A stretch of 64,000 nucleotides of DNA, taken from the NCBI GenBank assembly GCA_035546535.1, contig DASZWQ010000180.1, forward strand, positions 21,806-85,805, written 5' to 3'. Position 1 is the first letter of the stretch. Every line of letters begins with the position of its first letter. Position numbers and translations under genes: made by a program. The notes under the pieces were generated by a model. That model was not told the origin of the DNA and ran no database searches. It saw only the letters and a list, made by a program, of their open reading frames with translations. This stretch comes from Pirellulales bacterium. Its GTDB lineage: Bacteria; Planctomycetota; Planctomycetia; Pirellulales; JACPPG01. Shown here in pieces: positions 17,820 to 27,949 of the stretch.

Positions 17820-20188
17820 GTGCGATCCTGCGTGCGACGTTCGCCGGCCAGCGCCAGTGCGTCGGCCAATTCGGAAAGGGCCTGTTCTACCGCAGTGGCT
17901 TCTTGACTGTCCAGGGTCCGGCGGCCGAAGCGCACGCGATAAAACAGCTCGACGACCTGTCGCGCCAGCGGCGCGGCAAAATTGGTGCGCGACGATTCGG
18001 CCAATTGGCCGCCAACGGCCAGCGCAAATTCACGCTGCGTCTGGCTGGGGGCACGGCGCAACTGCCGCTGGGCCAGGAGCATTTCGAAACGTCGATAGAA
18101 GGCGACGTCCGCGCTGCCGTGGTAATCCTCGGACGAGCCCCCGTCGGACCACCGTCGATAGCGGTTGACCACGAAGCGGATGAGGTAGTTGACGACCAGG
18201 AGCACGAGCATGATGACGATCGCGGCGACCGCCCCGCGCCAGCTAAACCAGCCACCATTGGTCAGGCCCCAGTAACCCGGACTGAGCCCGCGGACGATTG
18301 CGCGGGCCAGATTCTTCCAGGCGTGCGGGTCGGTCAGGCTGACGAGCGCAGCGACGATGCCTTGGCGCGTCGGGATGTAAACGGATTCTTGCTGCCGCGC
18401 ATGATTGAGCCCCAGAACGTAATTCCGCCAAGCGCTGTGGATGTTGGCCAGGAACGATCTGATTCCCTCGACGACATAATTGCTGGCGTACGTCGTGGGG
18501 GCCGTTCCGACGCCTCCCGTGGGATCCATGATGAGCCAACCGCCGAGTTCGCGGTCGAAACCCGGCGTCAGCCGCGCCGGCAGATGCTGCGGATCGAGAT
18601 AGGCTTCGACCCAGGCATGGGCATTCAGAGCACGAACCTGGTAATGGTTTTCCGACCACTCACCCCCTTTGAAACCGACCGCCAATCGCGAGGGAATGCC
18701 GATGGCTCGCAACATCAGCGCCAGGGCGCTGGCGTAGTACTCGCAATGCCCTACTCGGTTCTGCGTGACGAAGTCCTCGACCGGATCGAGTTCCGGATCG
18801 CGACGCACTTCGCCCAGCGAGTAGCGGAAGTTCGTCGGATCGCGGAGGAAATTAGCCAACACGCGGGCACGTTCCAGGTGGTCGTCGGCGGGAATATCGC
18901 GCACGATCTGCTCGGTCAGCGCCTTGGTGCCGGCCAGGGGATCAACGCCGCTGGCCGATGGGCCTGGCAGCGTCAACAATCGGCGGCGCGTTTTTCTATC
19001 CAACGGTACCGCGGCCTGCACGATCGTGGACAAGCGGCGATCGAAAATGCCGGTGGTCAGCAGCTCGTATTCGATCGTCGTTTCGTGACGACGCTCGGTA
19101 CGCTGCAACTGGTCACCAGCCGGCGACCAAAGAATGTTCTCCCAAGTGACCGGCGAGTAATAGGGATAGATCGAGAACAGCACATCGGTGTCGAGAGGCT
19201 GCACGACGAAACGTTGGAGAATTGCCGGAGCGTCTTTGGGCGGCCGTCGCGCTTGAATCATATTGCCCGAATAGAAAAGTTCCTGCTTCCATTTGCGATT
19301 CGTATATACGCTCAGCACCACGCCGCGAAACAGGGGTTCGTCGACCAATTCGCAGGGCTTGTGTGTCACCGCGTCTTCGAGATACACCTGCATGATGTCT
19401 TCGTCGCTTTCGCTGATTGCGCCCATCTCGCCCAGCTGCACCTCGCTCGAGAAGCCGACCAACCGCTCGGTGGGCTCGGTATCCGTTTCGCGCCATTTAC
19501 CGTGCTCGGCGCGCGGAACCGCAGCGAACACGACACAGGCCAGGCCGAATGCAATCACGCTGACGTTGGCAACCAGCCTGACCAGCGACAGGTTCAGCGC
19601 ACCTTCGGTTTGCTGCTGCTGCGCGCTGCCGGTAAACAGCGGAGCTTGCGAGACTCGTAGCGGCACGAGGCTGGCGGGGGAAGGCAAGAAGGCCTCCGGC
19701 TCGGCCCCCGTGATGCGCGCCGATACGCGCAATTGCTCGCGATACAGGTAAAAGACGGTCAATACGCCACTTGCCAAGACGACGTACACCAAGAGCAGGA
19801 CGCCAAACAGCAACGATTCATTGAGCGCCGTCGAGACGGCCGTCTCCATCATGCTCAGCGCGATCAGCAACCAATAAGTGGCGATGCTTTTTTCCTTCAG
19901 TTGCAAGACGAACTGCCCATACACGACGAAGCTCAAGAGCGCCAAGAGGCCCGCGTCCGACACGTCGCGCTGCCACTGAAAAATCGCGGCCACGACGGCG
20001 CACAGTCCGACCAGGTCGGCCAGGCGATCCGGCAATTTGATCCACCCCTTGACGTCGGTCAGATAGACCGAAGCGAACGCCACGATCACCGCGGCGACCG
20101 TGCGCGTGACGTCCCGCTCGCCCATCCCCAACAGCACGGTCGACAACGAGACGAGCGCCGCAATGCTGACTTGCAGTATTCGTTCCAT
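17816..20188 (-). CDS. Membrane transglutaminase-like protein (TgpA/DUF3488 type)
   Basis: 790 aa from the ATG at 20188. About six N-terminal transmembrane helices (MERILQVSIAALVSLSTVLL to about residue 165), a large extracytoplasmic region, and a transglutaminase core with catalytic Cys in VGHCEYYASAL (near 480), His in NAHAWVEAYL and Asp in WLIMDPTGG. A last helix follows (VIMLVLLVVNYLIRFVV), then a DUF4129-like cytoplasmic tail. Family knowledge: TgpA-like proteins sit in operons with MoxR ATPases and DUF58 proteins, as here; substrates are unknown and peptidoglycan- or envelope-related protein processing is suspected. Translationally coupled to the downstream GTPase. Confidence 0.88.
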   Translation of the reverse strand: MERILQVSIAALVSLSTVLLGMGERDVTRTVAAVIVAFASVYLTDVKGWIKLPDRLADLVGLCAVVAAIFQWQRDVSDAGLLALLSFVVYGQFVLQLKEKSIATYWLLIALSMMETAVSTALNESLLFGVLLLVYVVLASGVLTVFYLYREQLRVSARITGAEPEAFLPSPASLVPLRVSQAPLFTGSAQQQQTEGALNLSLVRLVANVSVIAFGLACVVFAAVPRAEHGKWRETDTEPTERLVGFSSEVQLGEMGAISESDEDIMQVYLEDAVTHKPCELVDEPLFRGVVLSVYTNRKWKQELFYSGNMIQARRPPKDAPAILQRFVVQPLDTDVLFSIYPYYSPVTWENILWSPAGDQLQRTERRHETTIEYELLTTGIFDRRLSTIVQAAVPLDRKTRRRLLTLPGPSASGVDPLAGTKALTEQIVRDIPADDHLERARVLANFLRDPTNFRYSLGEVRRDPELDPVEDFVTQNRVGHCEYYASALALMLRAIGIPSRLAVGFKGGEWSENHYQVRALNAHAWVEAYLDPQHLPARLTPGFDRELGGWLIMDPTGGVGTAPTTYASNYVVEGIRSFLANIHSAWRNYVLGLNHARQQESVYIPTRQGIVAALVSLTDPHAWKNLARAIVRGLSPGYWGLTNGGWFSWRGAVAAIVIMLVLLVVNYLIRFVVNRYRRWSDGGSSEDYHGSADVAFYRRFEMLLAQRQLRRAPSQTQREFALAVGGQLAESSRTNFAAPLARQVVELFYRVRFGRRTLDSQEATAVEQALSELADALALAGERRTQDRT

Positions 20189-20219
20189 GTGCAGGAAATG
20201 ACCGGCCCTCGCCGGTGCA

Positions 20220-21401
20220 TTACACGGGGATGAAATAGTCCGAGAGGTTCGTGTGGGCGACATTGATCGATTGCAAACGTCCCAGCCAGGCGCGCTGCCG
20301 GGGATTGCGCCACAATCGCTGGAAACGCTCGGTATCGCTCAAGTCCACCGGCCGGGTCGAGATCAGAATCGCGTTCGTGCCGGGTCGAGCCGCCTCGAGC
20401 GTCCTCGAAAGGGCTTCCGGCAACCGATCGGAATTCGCCCCTTCGGCCGTCGCCAGTGATTCCATCACTTCGCGAGTCAGGGCCAGCGACGTAGGACCAC
20501 AGTTCCAATGAGTTTCGCGCGCAGCCACGGCGATCCACAACATTTGCCCGCCGCGACGGCAAAGATCCGACACGATCGAGGCGGCGAAGCTTACCGCCAG
20601 CTCGACATTCGCCAGATCGGTTTCGCTGGGCTCGTCGGGCTGCCACAGCTCCAAGACCAGCGCCAGGTCCTGGTTGCGCTGCTGCTCGAACTGGCGCACG
20701 ACCGGCGTTTGCCGCCGGGCGCTCGTGCGCCAGTGGATCCACCGCCGGCTGTCACCGGGCCGCCAGTGGCGGAGACCGTAAAAGTCTCCCTCCAGCAGGC
20801 CTTGTCGCCGCTGCACGTGGCTGGAGCCGACGTCCGAGGATTGTTGCAACCGCTGCCAACGCCTGGTCAGGCGGCCAAGCCGGGGTAGCACCAGCAGGCT
20901 CTGCGGTTCTTCAATGGTCGTTTCGCCATGAATCATGCCGAACGGAAATCGTGTCGACAGGTGAATTGGTCCGAACTCGTAACGCCCGCGGCGCATGATC
21001 CGACCTCGATACGATTGCACGGCGTCGCCGCGAGCCGCGACATAGGGAACCAGTGTGCGGGCCGAGATGGCCGCTTCGCCAGACGGCGCGCCGATGCGGC
21101 GAATCTGGTCGTCGATCGTAATGGCCCACGAGGCCAGCCGCTTCTGCGGATTCACGACCGAGAGCTCGACCAGCAGCAAGTCGCCCGCCGCCGTGCTGCG
21201 CGGGATGCGCCGCTCGACCTTAAGACGCCGCAGCGTGGCCCACACCAGCCAGCGATTCACAAGCGGCAAGCTGACGAGCAAGGCGAATAGCGCCAACAGC
21301 AAGTTGATCTGTCGGATCAATGCTCCCGCCAACAAAAAGGCGAGCATCGTGATGTAACACAGCCCTTCGATCGTGATCTTGGGCAGTTGCGGAGTACGCA
21401 T
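20220..21401 (-). CDS. DUF58 domain protein with two N-terminal membrane helices
   Basis: 393 aa. Two hydrophobic segments near 15-50 (ITMLAFLLAGALI and LLLALFALLVSLPLV), then a beta-rich region and the DUF58 core. Its signature is GDFYGLRHWRPGDSRRWIHW followed by RTSARR, and a vWA-like fold with LALVLELWQPDE. Family knowledge: DUF58 proteins pair with MoxR AAA+ ATPases, which may insert metal or remodel the vWA domain. The ATG start is clear, 31 bp before the transglutaminase gene and 78 bp after moxR. Confidence 0.9.
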   Translation of the reverse strand: MRTPQLPKITIEGLCYITMLAFLLAGALIRQINLLLALFALLVSLPLVNRWLVWATLRRLKVERRIPRSTAAGDLLLVELSVVNPQKRLASWAITIDDQIRRIGAPSGEAAISARTLVPYVAARGDAVQSYRGRIMRRGRYEFGPIHLSTRFPFGMIHGETTIEEPQSLLVLPRLGRLTRRWQRLQQSSDVGSSHVQRRQGLLEGDFYGLRHWRPGDSRRWIHWRTSARRQTPVVRQFEQQRNQDLALVLELWQPDEPSETDLANVELAVSFAASIVSDLCRRGGQMLWIAVAARETHWNCGPTSLALTREVMESLATAEGANSDRLPEALSRTLEAARPGTNAILISTRPVDLSDTERFQRLWRNPRQRAWLGRLQSINVAHTNLSDYFIPV

Positions 21402-21479
21402 AAGTGGCGACGGCTCGCGCGTCGAGTCAAGGTTCGAATGCTCGCCGGACTGATGCTGCGGAAAATTCCCTCGTTCGCT

Positions 21480-22421
21480 TTACGTCGGCACGGGCAGATC
21501 GTCGACGAAGCGTTGAATGATCGCTTCCACGGCGCTGCGCTGGTTGCCGTGCAGATAGGCCTTGGTGATCACGCGATGCGCCAAAACCGGCACCGCCAAC
21601 CGCTTGATATCGTCGGGCACGACGTAATCGCGTCCTTCGATCAATGCGAGCGCCTGGCTCGCCCGATACAAGCACAAGGCTCCGCGGGTGCTGGCGCCGA
21701 CGTGCAGATCGTCGCTATTGCGCGTGGCGTCGACCAGGTCGAGCAGGTAATGGTGAATGGCCTCGTCCATCGTTACGCGGCGCACTGCCTCTTGCAGAGC
21801 GATCACCTGCTGGCAATCCAGCACGGGCGTCAACTGGTCGACCGGTTCTCCCTGCCGGTGGCTGGTGAGCACCTGCAACTCTTCCTCGCGCTCGGGGTAA
21901 CCGATGCTCGATTGCAACAAGAACCGGTCGAGCTGGCTTTCGGGCAGGGGATAGGTTCCTTCGAACTCGAACGGATTCTGCGTAGCGATCACCATGAAGG
22001 GGCGTGGCAGCCGATAGGTCTGGCCATCGACCGACACCTGGCCGTCGCTCATGGCTTCCAACAGGGCGCTTTGCGTGCGGGGCGTGGTGCGATTGATCTC
22101 GTCGGCCAAAACGATGTTCGAAAAAATCGGCCCCTGGCTGAAAAAGAACTCGCTCGTCTTCGAGTCGAACACGCTCGAGCCGACGATATCGCCAGGGAGC
22201 AGGTCGGGGGTGAATTGAATGCGGCAGAAGCGCGCGTTGATGCTCTTGGCCAGCGCCTTGCCGACCAAGGTTTTGCCGACGCCGGGCACGTCCTCGAGCA
22301 AGACGTGCTCGCCGGACAGGAGCGCCGCTACGCAGAGCCGGACGACGCGCGGCTTGCCGAGAACGACTTTGCCGATGTTCGCTTCTAATTCACCGACCAG
22401 GCTGTGCAGCTCGGGCGTCAT
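21480..22421 (-). CDS. MoxR-family AAA+ ATPase
   Basis: 313 aa from the ATG at 22421 (MTPELHSLVGELEANIGKVV); a further in-frame start at 22535 would add a leader unlike the family. Walker A LEDVPGVGKTLVGK, Walker B IVLADEINRTTPRTQ, sensor 1 PFMVIATQNPFE and the C-terminal lid. Family knowledge: a chaperone-like ATPase that activates vWA-domain partners, here very likely the adjacent DUF58 protein. It is first in the four-gene minus-strand run moxR - DUF58 - transglutaminase - GTPase. Confidence 0.92.
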   Translation of the reverse strand: MTPELHSLVGELEANIGKVVLGKPRVVRLCVAALLSGEHVLLEDVPGVGKTLVGKALAKSINARFCRIQFTPDLLPGDIVGSSVFDSKTSEFFFSQGPIFSNIVLADEINRTTPRTQSALLEAMSDGQVSVDGQTYRLPRPFMVIATQNPFEFEGTYPLPESQLDRFLLQSSIGYPEREEELQVLTSHRQGEPVDQLTPVLDCQQVIALQEAVRRVTMDEAIHHYLLDLVDATRNSDDLHVGASTRGALCLYRASQALALIEGRDYVVPDDIKRLAVPVLAHRVITKAYLHGNQRSAVEAIIQRFVDDLPVPT

Positions 22422-22605
22422 AGGGGGCAGTCCACCAGGAGTGTTCCGAGCGACGCGCATTTTTGCGTCGCGTGCCTCGTTCCAGGAAAGCGCACCGGGC
22501 ACCGCCACGTCCGGGCCGCCACGAACGAATGACATTTTATGTTAGTCGCTGAAAAGTGGGAGGGTCCACCCCCTGCCGTCAGTCCCGCCAACCCGGCGAG
22601 TAGGA

Positions 22606-22830
22606 CTACTCCGCGTGATACGTACGCAGCGGGATATCACCCGGATAATCCCCGAGATTCAACAACTGGGCCCGTTGCTGGCGGGCCCGCTCAATCCGGC
22701 GCCACTCGCGAACCTCACGCGCCGCAAACGTTAGCGCCATAGCAATTACTGCCGTGAGCGCTAGCAACGTCCGCAGGCGGAAACGTAGCCAGGACTTTCC
22801 GGTGCGCGTGGTTGGCGCGACTTCCTTCAT
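22606..22830 (-). CDS. Small single-pass membrane protein with planctomycete RTLLALT-type segment
   Basis: 74 aa from the ATG at 22830; a GTG at 22860 would add 10 residues. One hydrophobic helix, [20 protein letters not shown], is preceded by arginines ([11 protein letters not shown]), and a basic, Arg/Glu-rich tail follows ([18 protein letters not shown]). The F-R/S-L-R-T-L-L start of a membrane helix is, from memory, very common in planctomycete proteins of unknown function. Positive-inside rule suggests the N-terminus is cytoplasmic. No operon partner is obvious. Confidence 0.55.
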   Translation of the reverse strand: MKEVAPTTRTGKSWLRFRLRTLLALTAVIAMALTFAAREVREWRRIERARQQRAQLLNLGDYPGDIPLRTYHAE

Positions 22831-22966
22831 GTTGGTGCGCGTGAAATAACGGTTGAACACCGGCGCGGGGGGCGGCCGTTATCCCTGATTCGCCACTGCG
22901 GTCATTTTATCGGGCGGCCGCCGCGGCGCGACCGAAAAATCACTTTGGCGGGCCTAACTGCCGTGC

Positions 22967-22995
22967 TTCAAAGCGTTCCAGCGCCAGGGTATACT
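22967..22995 (+). promoter_or_regulatory. Possible promoter for the aroF-tpiA run
   Basis: TTCAAA at 22967-22972 and TATACT at 22990-22995 are 17 bp apart and end about 70 bp before the chosen GTG of aroF (about 25 bp before an alternative GTG at 23020). The -10 box matches the consensus at five of six bases. Confidence 0.4.
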
Positions 22996-23064
22996 GCCCG
23001 ATCACCTTTTTTGGCCGCCGTGCTGACAGGCCGGCAGCCTCCCTATTCGCGGCAGGTCGATCCC

Positions 23065-24098
<1,034 letters not shown>

Positions 24099-24102
<4 letters not shown>

Positions 24103-24854
24103 GACGGCCGCTGATCGCGGGCAATTGGAAAATGAATCTCGATCGGGCCGGCGCCGTGGCGCTGGCCCAGGCCGTGGCCGCCAAGGCCAACGATTATCCT
24201 TCGGCCGATCTATTGGTGTGTCCCCCGTCGGTCTATATCGACGCCGTGGCGGCGGTGCTGCGCGGTACGCCTGTGGCCTGGGGGGCTCAGAACATGTATC
24301 ACGAGCCTAACGGCGCCTTCACCGGCGAGACAAGCGCCTCGATGCTGGTCGACCTGGGCTGCCGGTACGTCATCCTGGGGCACAGCGAGCGCCGGCACAT
24401 CCTGGGCGAGACCGACGACCAGGTGCGGGCCAAGACCGTCGCGGCCCTGGCCGCCGGCTTGATCCCGGTCGTTTGCGTGGGCGAGCTCTTGAGCGAGCGG
24501 CAAGCCGGCCACACCCAGGGCGTGATCGCCCGGCAAATGGCCGGATCGCTAGCGGGCCTTTCTGCGGCGGACATGGAGAAGACGGTGATTGCCTATGAGC
24601 CTGTCTGGGCCATTGGCACCGGACAGGTGGCCACGCCCGAACAGGCCGAGGAGGTGCATCGAGACCTTCGCAGAATCGTCACGGATCGATACAATACTGC
24701 GACCGCGGAAAAGGTCCGGATTTTGTATGGCGGCAGCGTCAAGCCGGGTAATGCCGGCGAACTGCTGGCACAGCCGGACATCGACGGGGCGCTCATCGGC
24801 GGGGCCAGCCTGAAGGCGGACGACTTTTTGGGCATTGCCGCCGCGGCGCGCTAG
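24099..24854 (+). CDS. tpiA: Triosephosphate isomerase
   Basis: 251 aa, standard length. Catalytic residues in place: Asn and Lys in IAGNWKMN, His in VILGHSERR, Glu in [13 protein letters not shown]; the phosphate-binding end is [11 protein letters not shown] and [10 protein letters not shown]. It interconverts dihydroxyacetone phosphate and glyceraldehyde 3-phosphate. The ATG overlaps the aroF stop (ATGA), so translation is probably coupled. Its own stop codon lies inside a short tandem repeat (see 24837-24896). Confidence 0.97.
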
Positions 24855-24896
24855 AGGCCGCCGCGGCGCGCAAAAGGCCGCTGGGGCGCGTTAGCA
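24837..24896. repeat. Three degenerate 20-bp tandem repeats across the tpiA stop codon
   Basis: Copy 1 (24837-24856) and copy 2 (24857-24876) share GCCGCCGCGGCGCGC and differ in the last 5 bases; copy 3 (from 24877, GCCGCTGGGGCGCG) is more diverged. The tpiA stop TAG (24852-24854) is inside copy 1, so the last codons of the gene are repeated in the 3' untranslated region. Confidence 0.7.
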
Positions 24897-24992
24897 AGGA
24901 TTGCGAACGTATCGGGCGAGAGCCTGGCGCCGGTGGCACCGGCGTTTTCATCCGCTCGCCTTTAACGGACAAGTCGTGCAGGAGAATTTGCC

Positions 24993-25490
24993 ATGTTCGG
25001 CGGGATCCTGATGGTGTTGATGTTTCTGGTCGCCTTGTTCTTGATCCTGCTGGTGCTCATCCAGCGCGGACGTGGCGGCGGTCTGGCCGGCGCGTTCGGC
25101 GGCATGGGCGGACAAAGTGCTTTCGGCACGAAAGCGGGCGACCTGTTCACGCGTATCACGATCGGCGCCGCCGCGGTCTGGGTTCTGCTGTGCGTGCTGT
25201 CGGTCAAGTACTACAACACACCTGATACGTTCAGCAGCAAGCTGGGCGGAGCCGCGAAGATTGACCTGACGCCCGGCGGTCAGAATCCCGCCACCGGTGG
25301 CATGCCGAACGCGGGCACTCCGGGCAAATCGACCGAAGCGCCGGCGGAAACTCCGGCGGCCGGTGCTACCGAAACGCCTGCGGCTACAGAAACTCCCGCG
25401 GCGCCGGGTGCTGCGGAAACGCCCGCCGCGAGTCCGCCGGCCGAGGCCCCGGCGGCCGAAACGGCTCCCGCCGAAGCCCCGAAGCAGTAG
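24993..25490 (+). CDS. secG: Preprotein translocase subunit SecG with long Ala/Pro/Thr-rich tail
   Basis: 165 aa, about twice the usual length. The first 75 residues are ordinary SecG: a first helix (GILMVLMFLVALFLILLVLI), the QRGRGGGLAGAFGGMGGQSAFG loop in two parts, and a second helix (ITIGAAAVWVLLCVLSV). From about residue 95 a low-complexity tail follows, built on repeats of the type E-T-P-A-A. AGGAG precedes the ATG. SecG assists SecYE in protein export. The tail should face the periplasm or cytoplasm depending on topology; its role is unknown. Confidence 0.9.
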   Translation: MFGGILMVLMFLVALFLILLVLIQRGRGGGLAGAFGGMGGQSAFGTKAGDLFTRITIGAAAVWVLLCVLSVKYYNTPDTFSSKLGGAAKIDLTPGGQNPATGGMPNAGTPGKSTEAPAETPAAGATETPAATETPAAPGAAETPAASPPAEAPAAETAPAEAPKQ

Positions 25491-25601
25491 CGGCGGCGCG
25501 TGAGGATGGGCCTTCGCCTGGCGTTACGTGCTGCTCGAGCAGCGGCGTTTTGGCATCGTTGTTTTTACGTCCGTGCCGTTTGACCTGCGGAGTCTGCGAC
25601 C

Positions 25602-26486
25602 GTGCTACTGAGCATGACCGGATACGGCGAAGCTCGCAGCAAGCTCGATGGACGCAGCGCGTGGGTCGAAGTCCGAACGATCAACGGGCGCTACTTCAAG
25701 CTCACGACCAAGTGCCTGGAAGCGTACAACGCGTTCGAGCCCGACATCGAGCAGGTCGTGCGGCGGCAAATCCGCCGCGGCTCGGTGCAGATCACGCTCC
25801 GGGTCGAGCGTCCGCGCAGCGGCGACGCCGGCGGCATCAACGCCCCCTTGCTGGACTCCTACCGGCAACAACTGCTGGCCTTGTTTCAGCAATGGCGCGT
25901 GGACGATCCCTTGCCCTACGGCGCGCTCCTGGCCTTGCCGGGCGTGGTGGCCGACCAGCCGGTTTCGAGCAGCGAGCTCTCGGAGGATTGGCCGCTGATC
26001 GAAGCGACCCTCGAAGCGGCGCTAGCCAACCTGGCCGGCATGCGCACGAAAGAGGGAGCGGCGATGGCCGCCGACCTTGCGGATAACTGCCGGCAGATCG
26101 CGGCCGAACTGACGCAGGTCGAGTCGCGGGCGCCGCTGGTGGCCGAAAGCTACCGCACCCGGCTGAACGATCGGTTGCAGAAGACGTTGGAACAGTACCA
26201 GGTCACGCTCGACCCGGCGGACCTGATTAAGGAAGTCAGCATCTTCGCCGAGCGTTCGGACATTTCCGAAGAAACGGTCCGGCTGCGGAGTCACCTGGAA
26301 CAGTTCGACCTGTTGCTCAAGGCCGACGAGAGTTCCGGACGGAAGCTCGAATTCCTCACCCAGGAAATGTTCCGCGAGGCCAATACCATCGGCTCGAAGG
26401 CCAACGACGTCGCCATTTCGCGCCATGTGATCGAGATCAAGGCCGCGATCGAGCGCATCCGGGAAATGATCCAGAACGTCGAGTAA
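25602..26486 (+). CDS. yicC: YicC/YloC-family endoribonuclease-like protein
   Basis: 294 aa from a GTG with GGAG upstream. The N-terminus LLSMTGYGEA and VEVRTINGRYFKL are typical; the C-terminal DUF1732 block is complete (EVSIFAERSDISEETVRLRS, LEFLTQEMFREANTIGSKAN, ISRHVIEIKAAIERIREM-Q). Family members cleave RNA in E. coli and B. subtilis. The order yicC-gmk-rpoZ-coa is conserved in many bacteria and is present here. Confidence 0.93.
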   Translation: MLLSMTGYGEARSKLDGRSAWVEVRTINGRYFKLTTKCLEAYNAFEPDIEQVVRRQIRRGSVQITLRVERPRSGDAGGINAPLLDSYRQQLLALFQQWRVDDPLPYGALLALPGVVADQPVSSSELSEDWPLIEATLEAALANLAGMRTKEGAAMAADLADNCRQIAAELTQVESRAPLVAESYRTRLNDRLQKTLEQYQVTLDPADLIKEVSIFAERSDISEETVRLRSHLEQFDLLLKADESSGRKLEFLTQEMFREANTIGSKANDVAISRHVIEIKAAIERIREMIQNVE

Positions 26487-26519
26487 CGAACCGCCTTTCA
26501 CACCGCTCCTAGCTCGTTG

Positions 26520-27119
26520 ATGTCGACCAGACCGGGCCAACTTGTGATCGTTTCAGGACCCTCGGGGGCGGGCAAGACCACGCTCTTGCAGCGCGTTTTC
26601 CGCGACAGCGAGTTGCCCCTGGTAGGAAGCGTCTCGGCCACCACCCGCAAACCGCGACCGGGCGAGCAGGATGGCGTCGATTACCATTTTCTCAGCCCCG
26701 AGGAATTCGCCCGTCGCCGCCAGCAGGGGGATTTTCTCGAATCTTGCGAAGTCTTCGGCCAAGGCGACTGGTACGGCACCCTGCGGGATGAGGTCACCCC
26801 TAGCCTGGCGGCGGGCAAGTGGGTAGTCTTGGAGATTGACGTGCAGGGGACGCGGGAGGTGTTGCGGCACTATCCGGCGGCCCTGACGATCTTTGTAGAG
26901 CCCGGCTCGCTCGATGAACTTGAGCGGCGACTGCGTGACCGGGGCACTGAGAATCCCGCGGCGCTCGAGCGGCGGCTGCAAGTGGCCCGCCGCGAGATCC
27001 AATCGATCGACATCTATCGCTACCGGGTCGTAAACGACGAAATCGATCGCGCCACGCGCGCGATTTGCGAAATCCTGAACCAGGCAAGCCTGCAGCAAGT
27101 AGGAGACGTCTCGGAATGA
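26520..27119 (+). CDS. gmk: Guanylate kinase
   Basis: 199 aa from the ATG at 26520 (a TTG lies one codon earlier). P-loop [13 protein letters not shown], the GMP-binding [20 protein letters not shown], and [15 protein letters not shown] in the lid are all in place. It phosphorylates GMP to GDP with ATP. The stop overlaps the omega-subunit start by 4 bp (ATGA at 27116-27119), so gmk and rpoZ are probably translationally coupled. Confidence 0.96.
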   Translation: MSTRPGQLVIVSGPSGAGKTTLLQRVFRDSELPLVGSVSATTRKPRPGEQDGVDYHFLSPEEFARRRQQGDFLESCEVFGQGDWYGTLRDEVTPSLAAGKWVVLEIDVQGTREVLRHYPAALTIFVEPGSLDELERRLRDRGTENPAALERRLQVARREIQSIDIYRYRVVNDEIDRATRAICEILNQASLQQVGDVSE

Positions 27120-27379
27120 TTGACGAACTGCGCGAGGAACGGATCGTGAACAAGGTGGGCGGGCGCTTCAAGCTTTCCACGCTCATCCAGAAGCGCCTGG
27201 TCGCCCTGAACGCCGGCAGCCGGCCGCTCGTGAATCTCGACACGCACGACAAGCTCGAAATCGTGATCCAGGAGATCATGCAGGACAAGATCTATCTCGA
27301 TTCGTCAGCCAACTTGCGCATCACGGGCGAGCCCGAAGCGGGCGGCGGTCCTCCGGAGTTGGATCTTAGCGATCTATGA
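27116..27379 (+). CDS. rpoZ: DNA-directed RNA polymerase omega subunit
   Basis: 87 aa from the ATG at 27116, with AGGAG upstream inside gmk. The N-terminus [20 protein letters not shown] and the segment [19 protein letters not shown] match the omega/RpoZ pattern (K-V-G-x-R-F-x-L-x-x-x-x-x-x-R). Omega assists assembly of beta'. It overlaps gmk and coaC by 4 bp on each side, which strengthens the call despite the short length. Confidence 0.85.
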   Translation: MIDELREERIVNKVGGRFKLSTLIQKRLVALNAGSRPLVNLDTHDKLEIVIQEIMQDKIYLDSSANLRITGEPEAGGGPPELDLSDL

Positions 27380-27930
27380 ACGGGCGCGAGATCGTGGTCG
27401 GCGTCACCGGCGGCGTAGCGGCCTACAAGACCGCGGCGCTGGTGAGCCAATTGGTGCAGGCGGGGGCGGGCGTGTCCGTCGTGCTCTCAGCCTCGGCGCG
27501 CGAATTCATCGGCGCCGCCACGTTCGAGGCTTTGACCGGCCGCACGGTGAACACCGGCGTCTTTCACGAGCCTGAACATCCGCTCGGCGCGCACATCGAT
27601 CTAGCGACGCGTGGTGAAATTCTGTGCGTGGCGCCCGCGACCGCGAATTTCATGGGCAAGGTCGCGCACGGGTTGGCCGACGATCTCTTGAGCACGTTGG
27701 CGCTGAGCTTCACGGGCCCCATCATGCTGGCGCCGGCCATGAATTGCGAAATGTGGGACAAGCCCTCCGTGCAGCGGAACGTCGAGCAATTGCGCGCGGA
27801 TGGTGTGATCCTGGTCGGCCCCGAGGAAGGCTGGCTCAGTTGCCGGCAGCGCGGAATGGGCCGCATGTCGGCGCCGGAAAAGATCTTCGCGGCCATCGCC
27901 GAACAGCTCGCGCGCACTTCGAAAAAGTAA
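27376..27930 (+). CDS. coaC: Phosphopantothenoylcysteine decarboxylase (stand-alone CoaC)
   Basis: 184 aa flavoprotein of the HFCD family: [20 protein letters not shown], catalytic His in LGAHIDLA, the PAMN motif in [12 protein letters not shown], and [15 protein letters not shown] near the end with the substrate-lid Cys. It turns 4'-phospho-N-pantothenoylcysteine into phosphopantetheine. In most bacteria this is fused to CoaB as CoaBC; here it ends with a stop, and coaB starts 19 bp later in another frame. The start overlaps the rpoZ stop (ATGA). Confidence 0.92.
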   Translation: MNGREIVVGVTGGVAAYKTAALVSQLVQAGAGVSVVLSASAREFIGAATFEALTGRTVNTGVFHEPEHPLGAHIDLATRGEILCVAPATANFMGKVAHGLADDLLSTLALSFTGPIMLAPAMNCEMWDKPSVQRNVEQLRADGVILVGPEEGWLSCRQRGMGRMSAPEKIFAAIAEQLARTSKK

Positions 27931-27949
27931 AACCGCACGCGCGATTCCA

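Noticed and set aside
17903..19660. 585-codon plus-strand frame opposite the transglutaminase gene
   Set aside because: Antisense shadow; the minus-strand product has complete catalytic residues and membrane helices.
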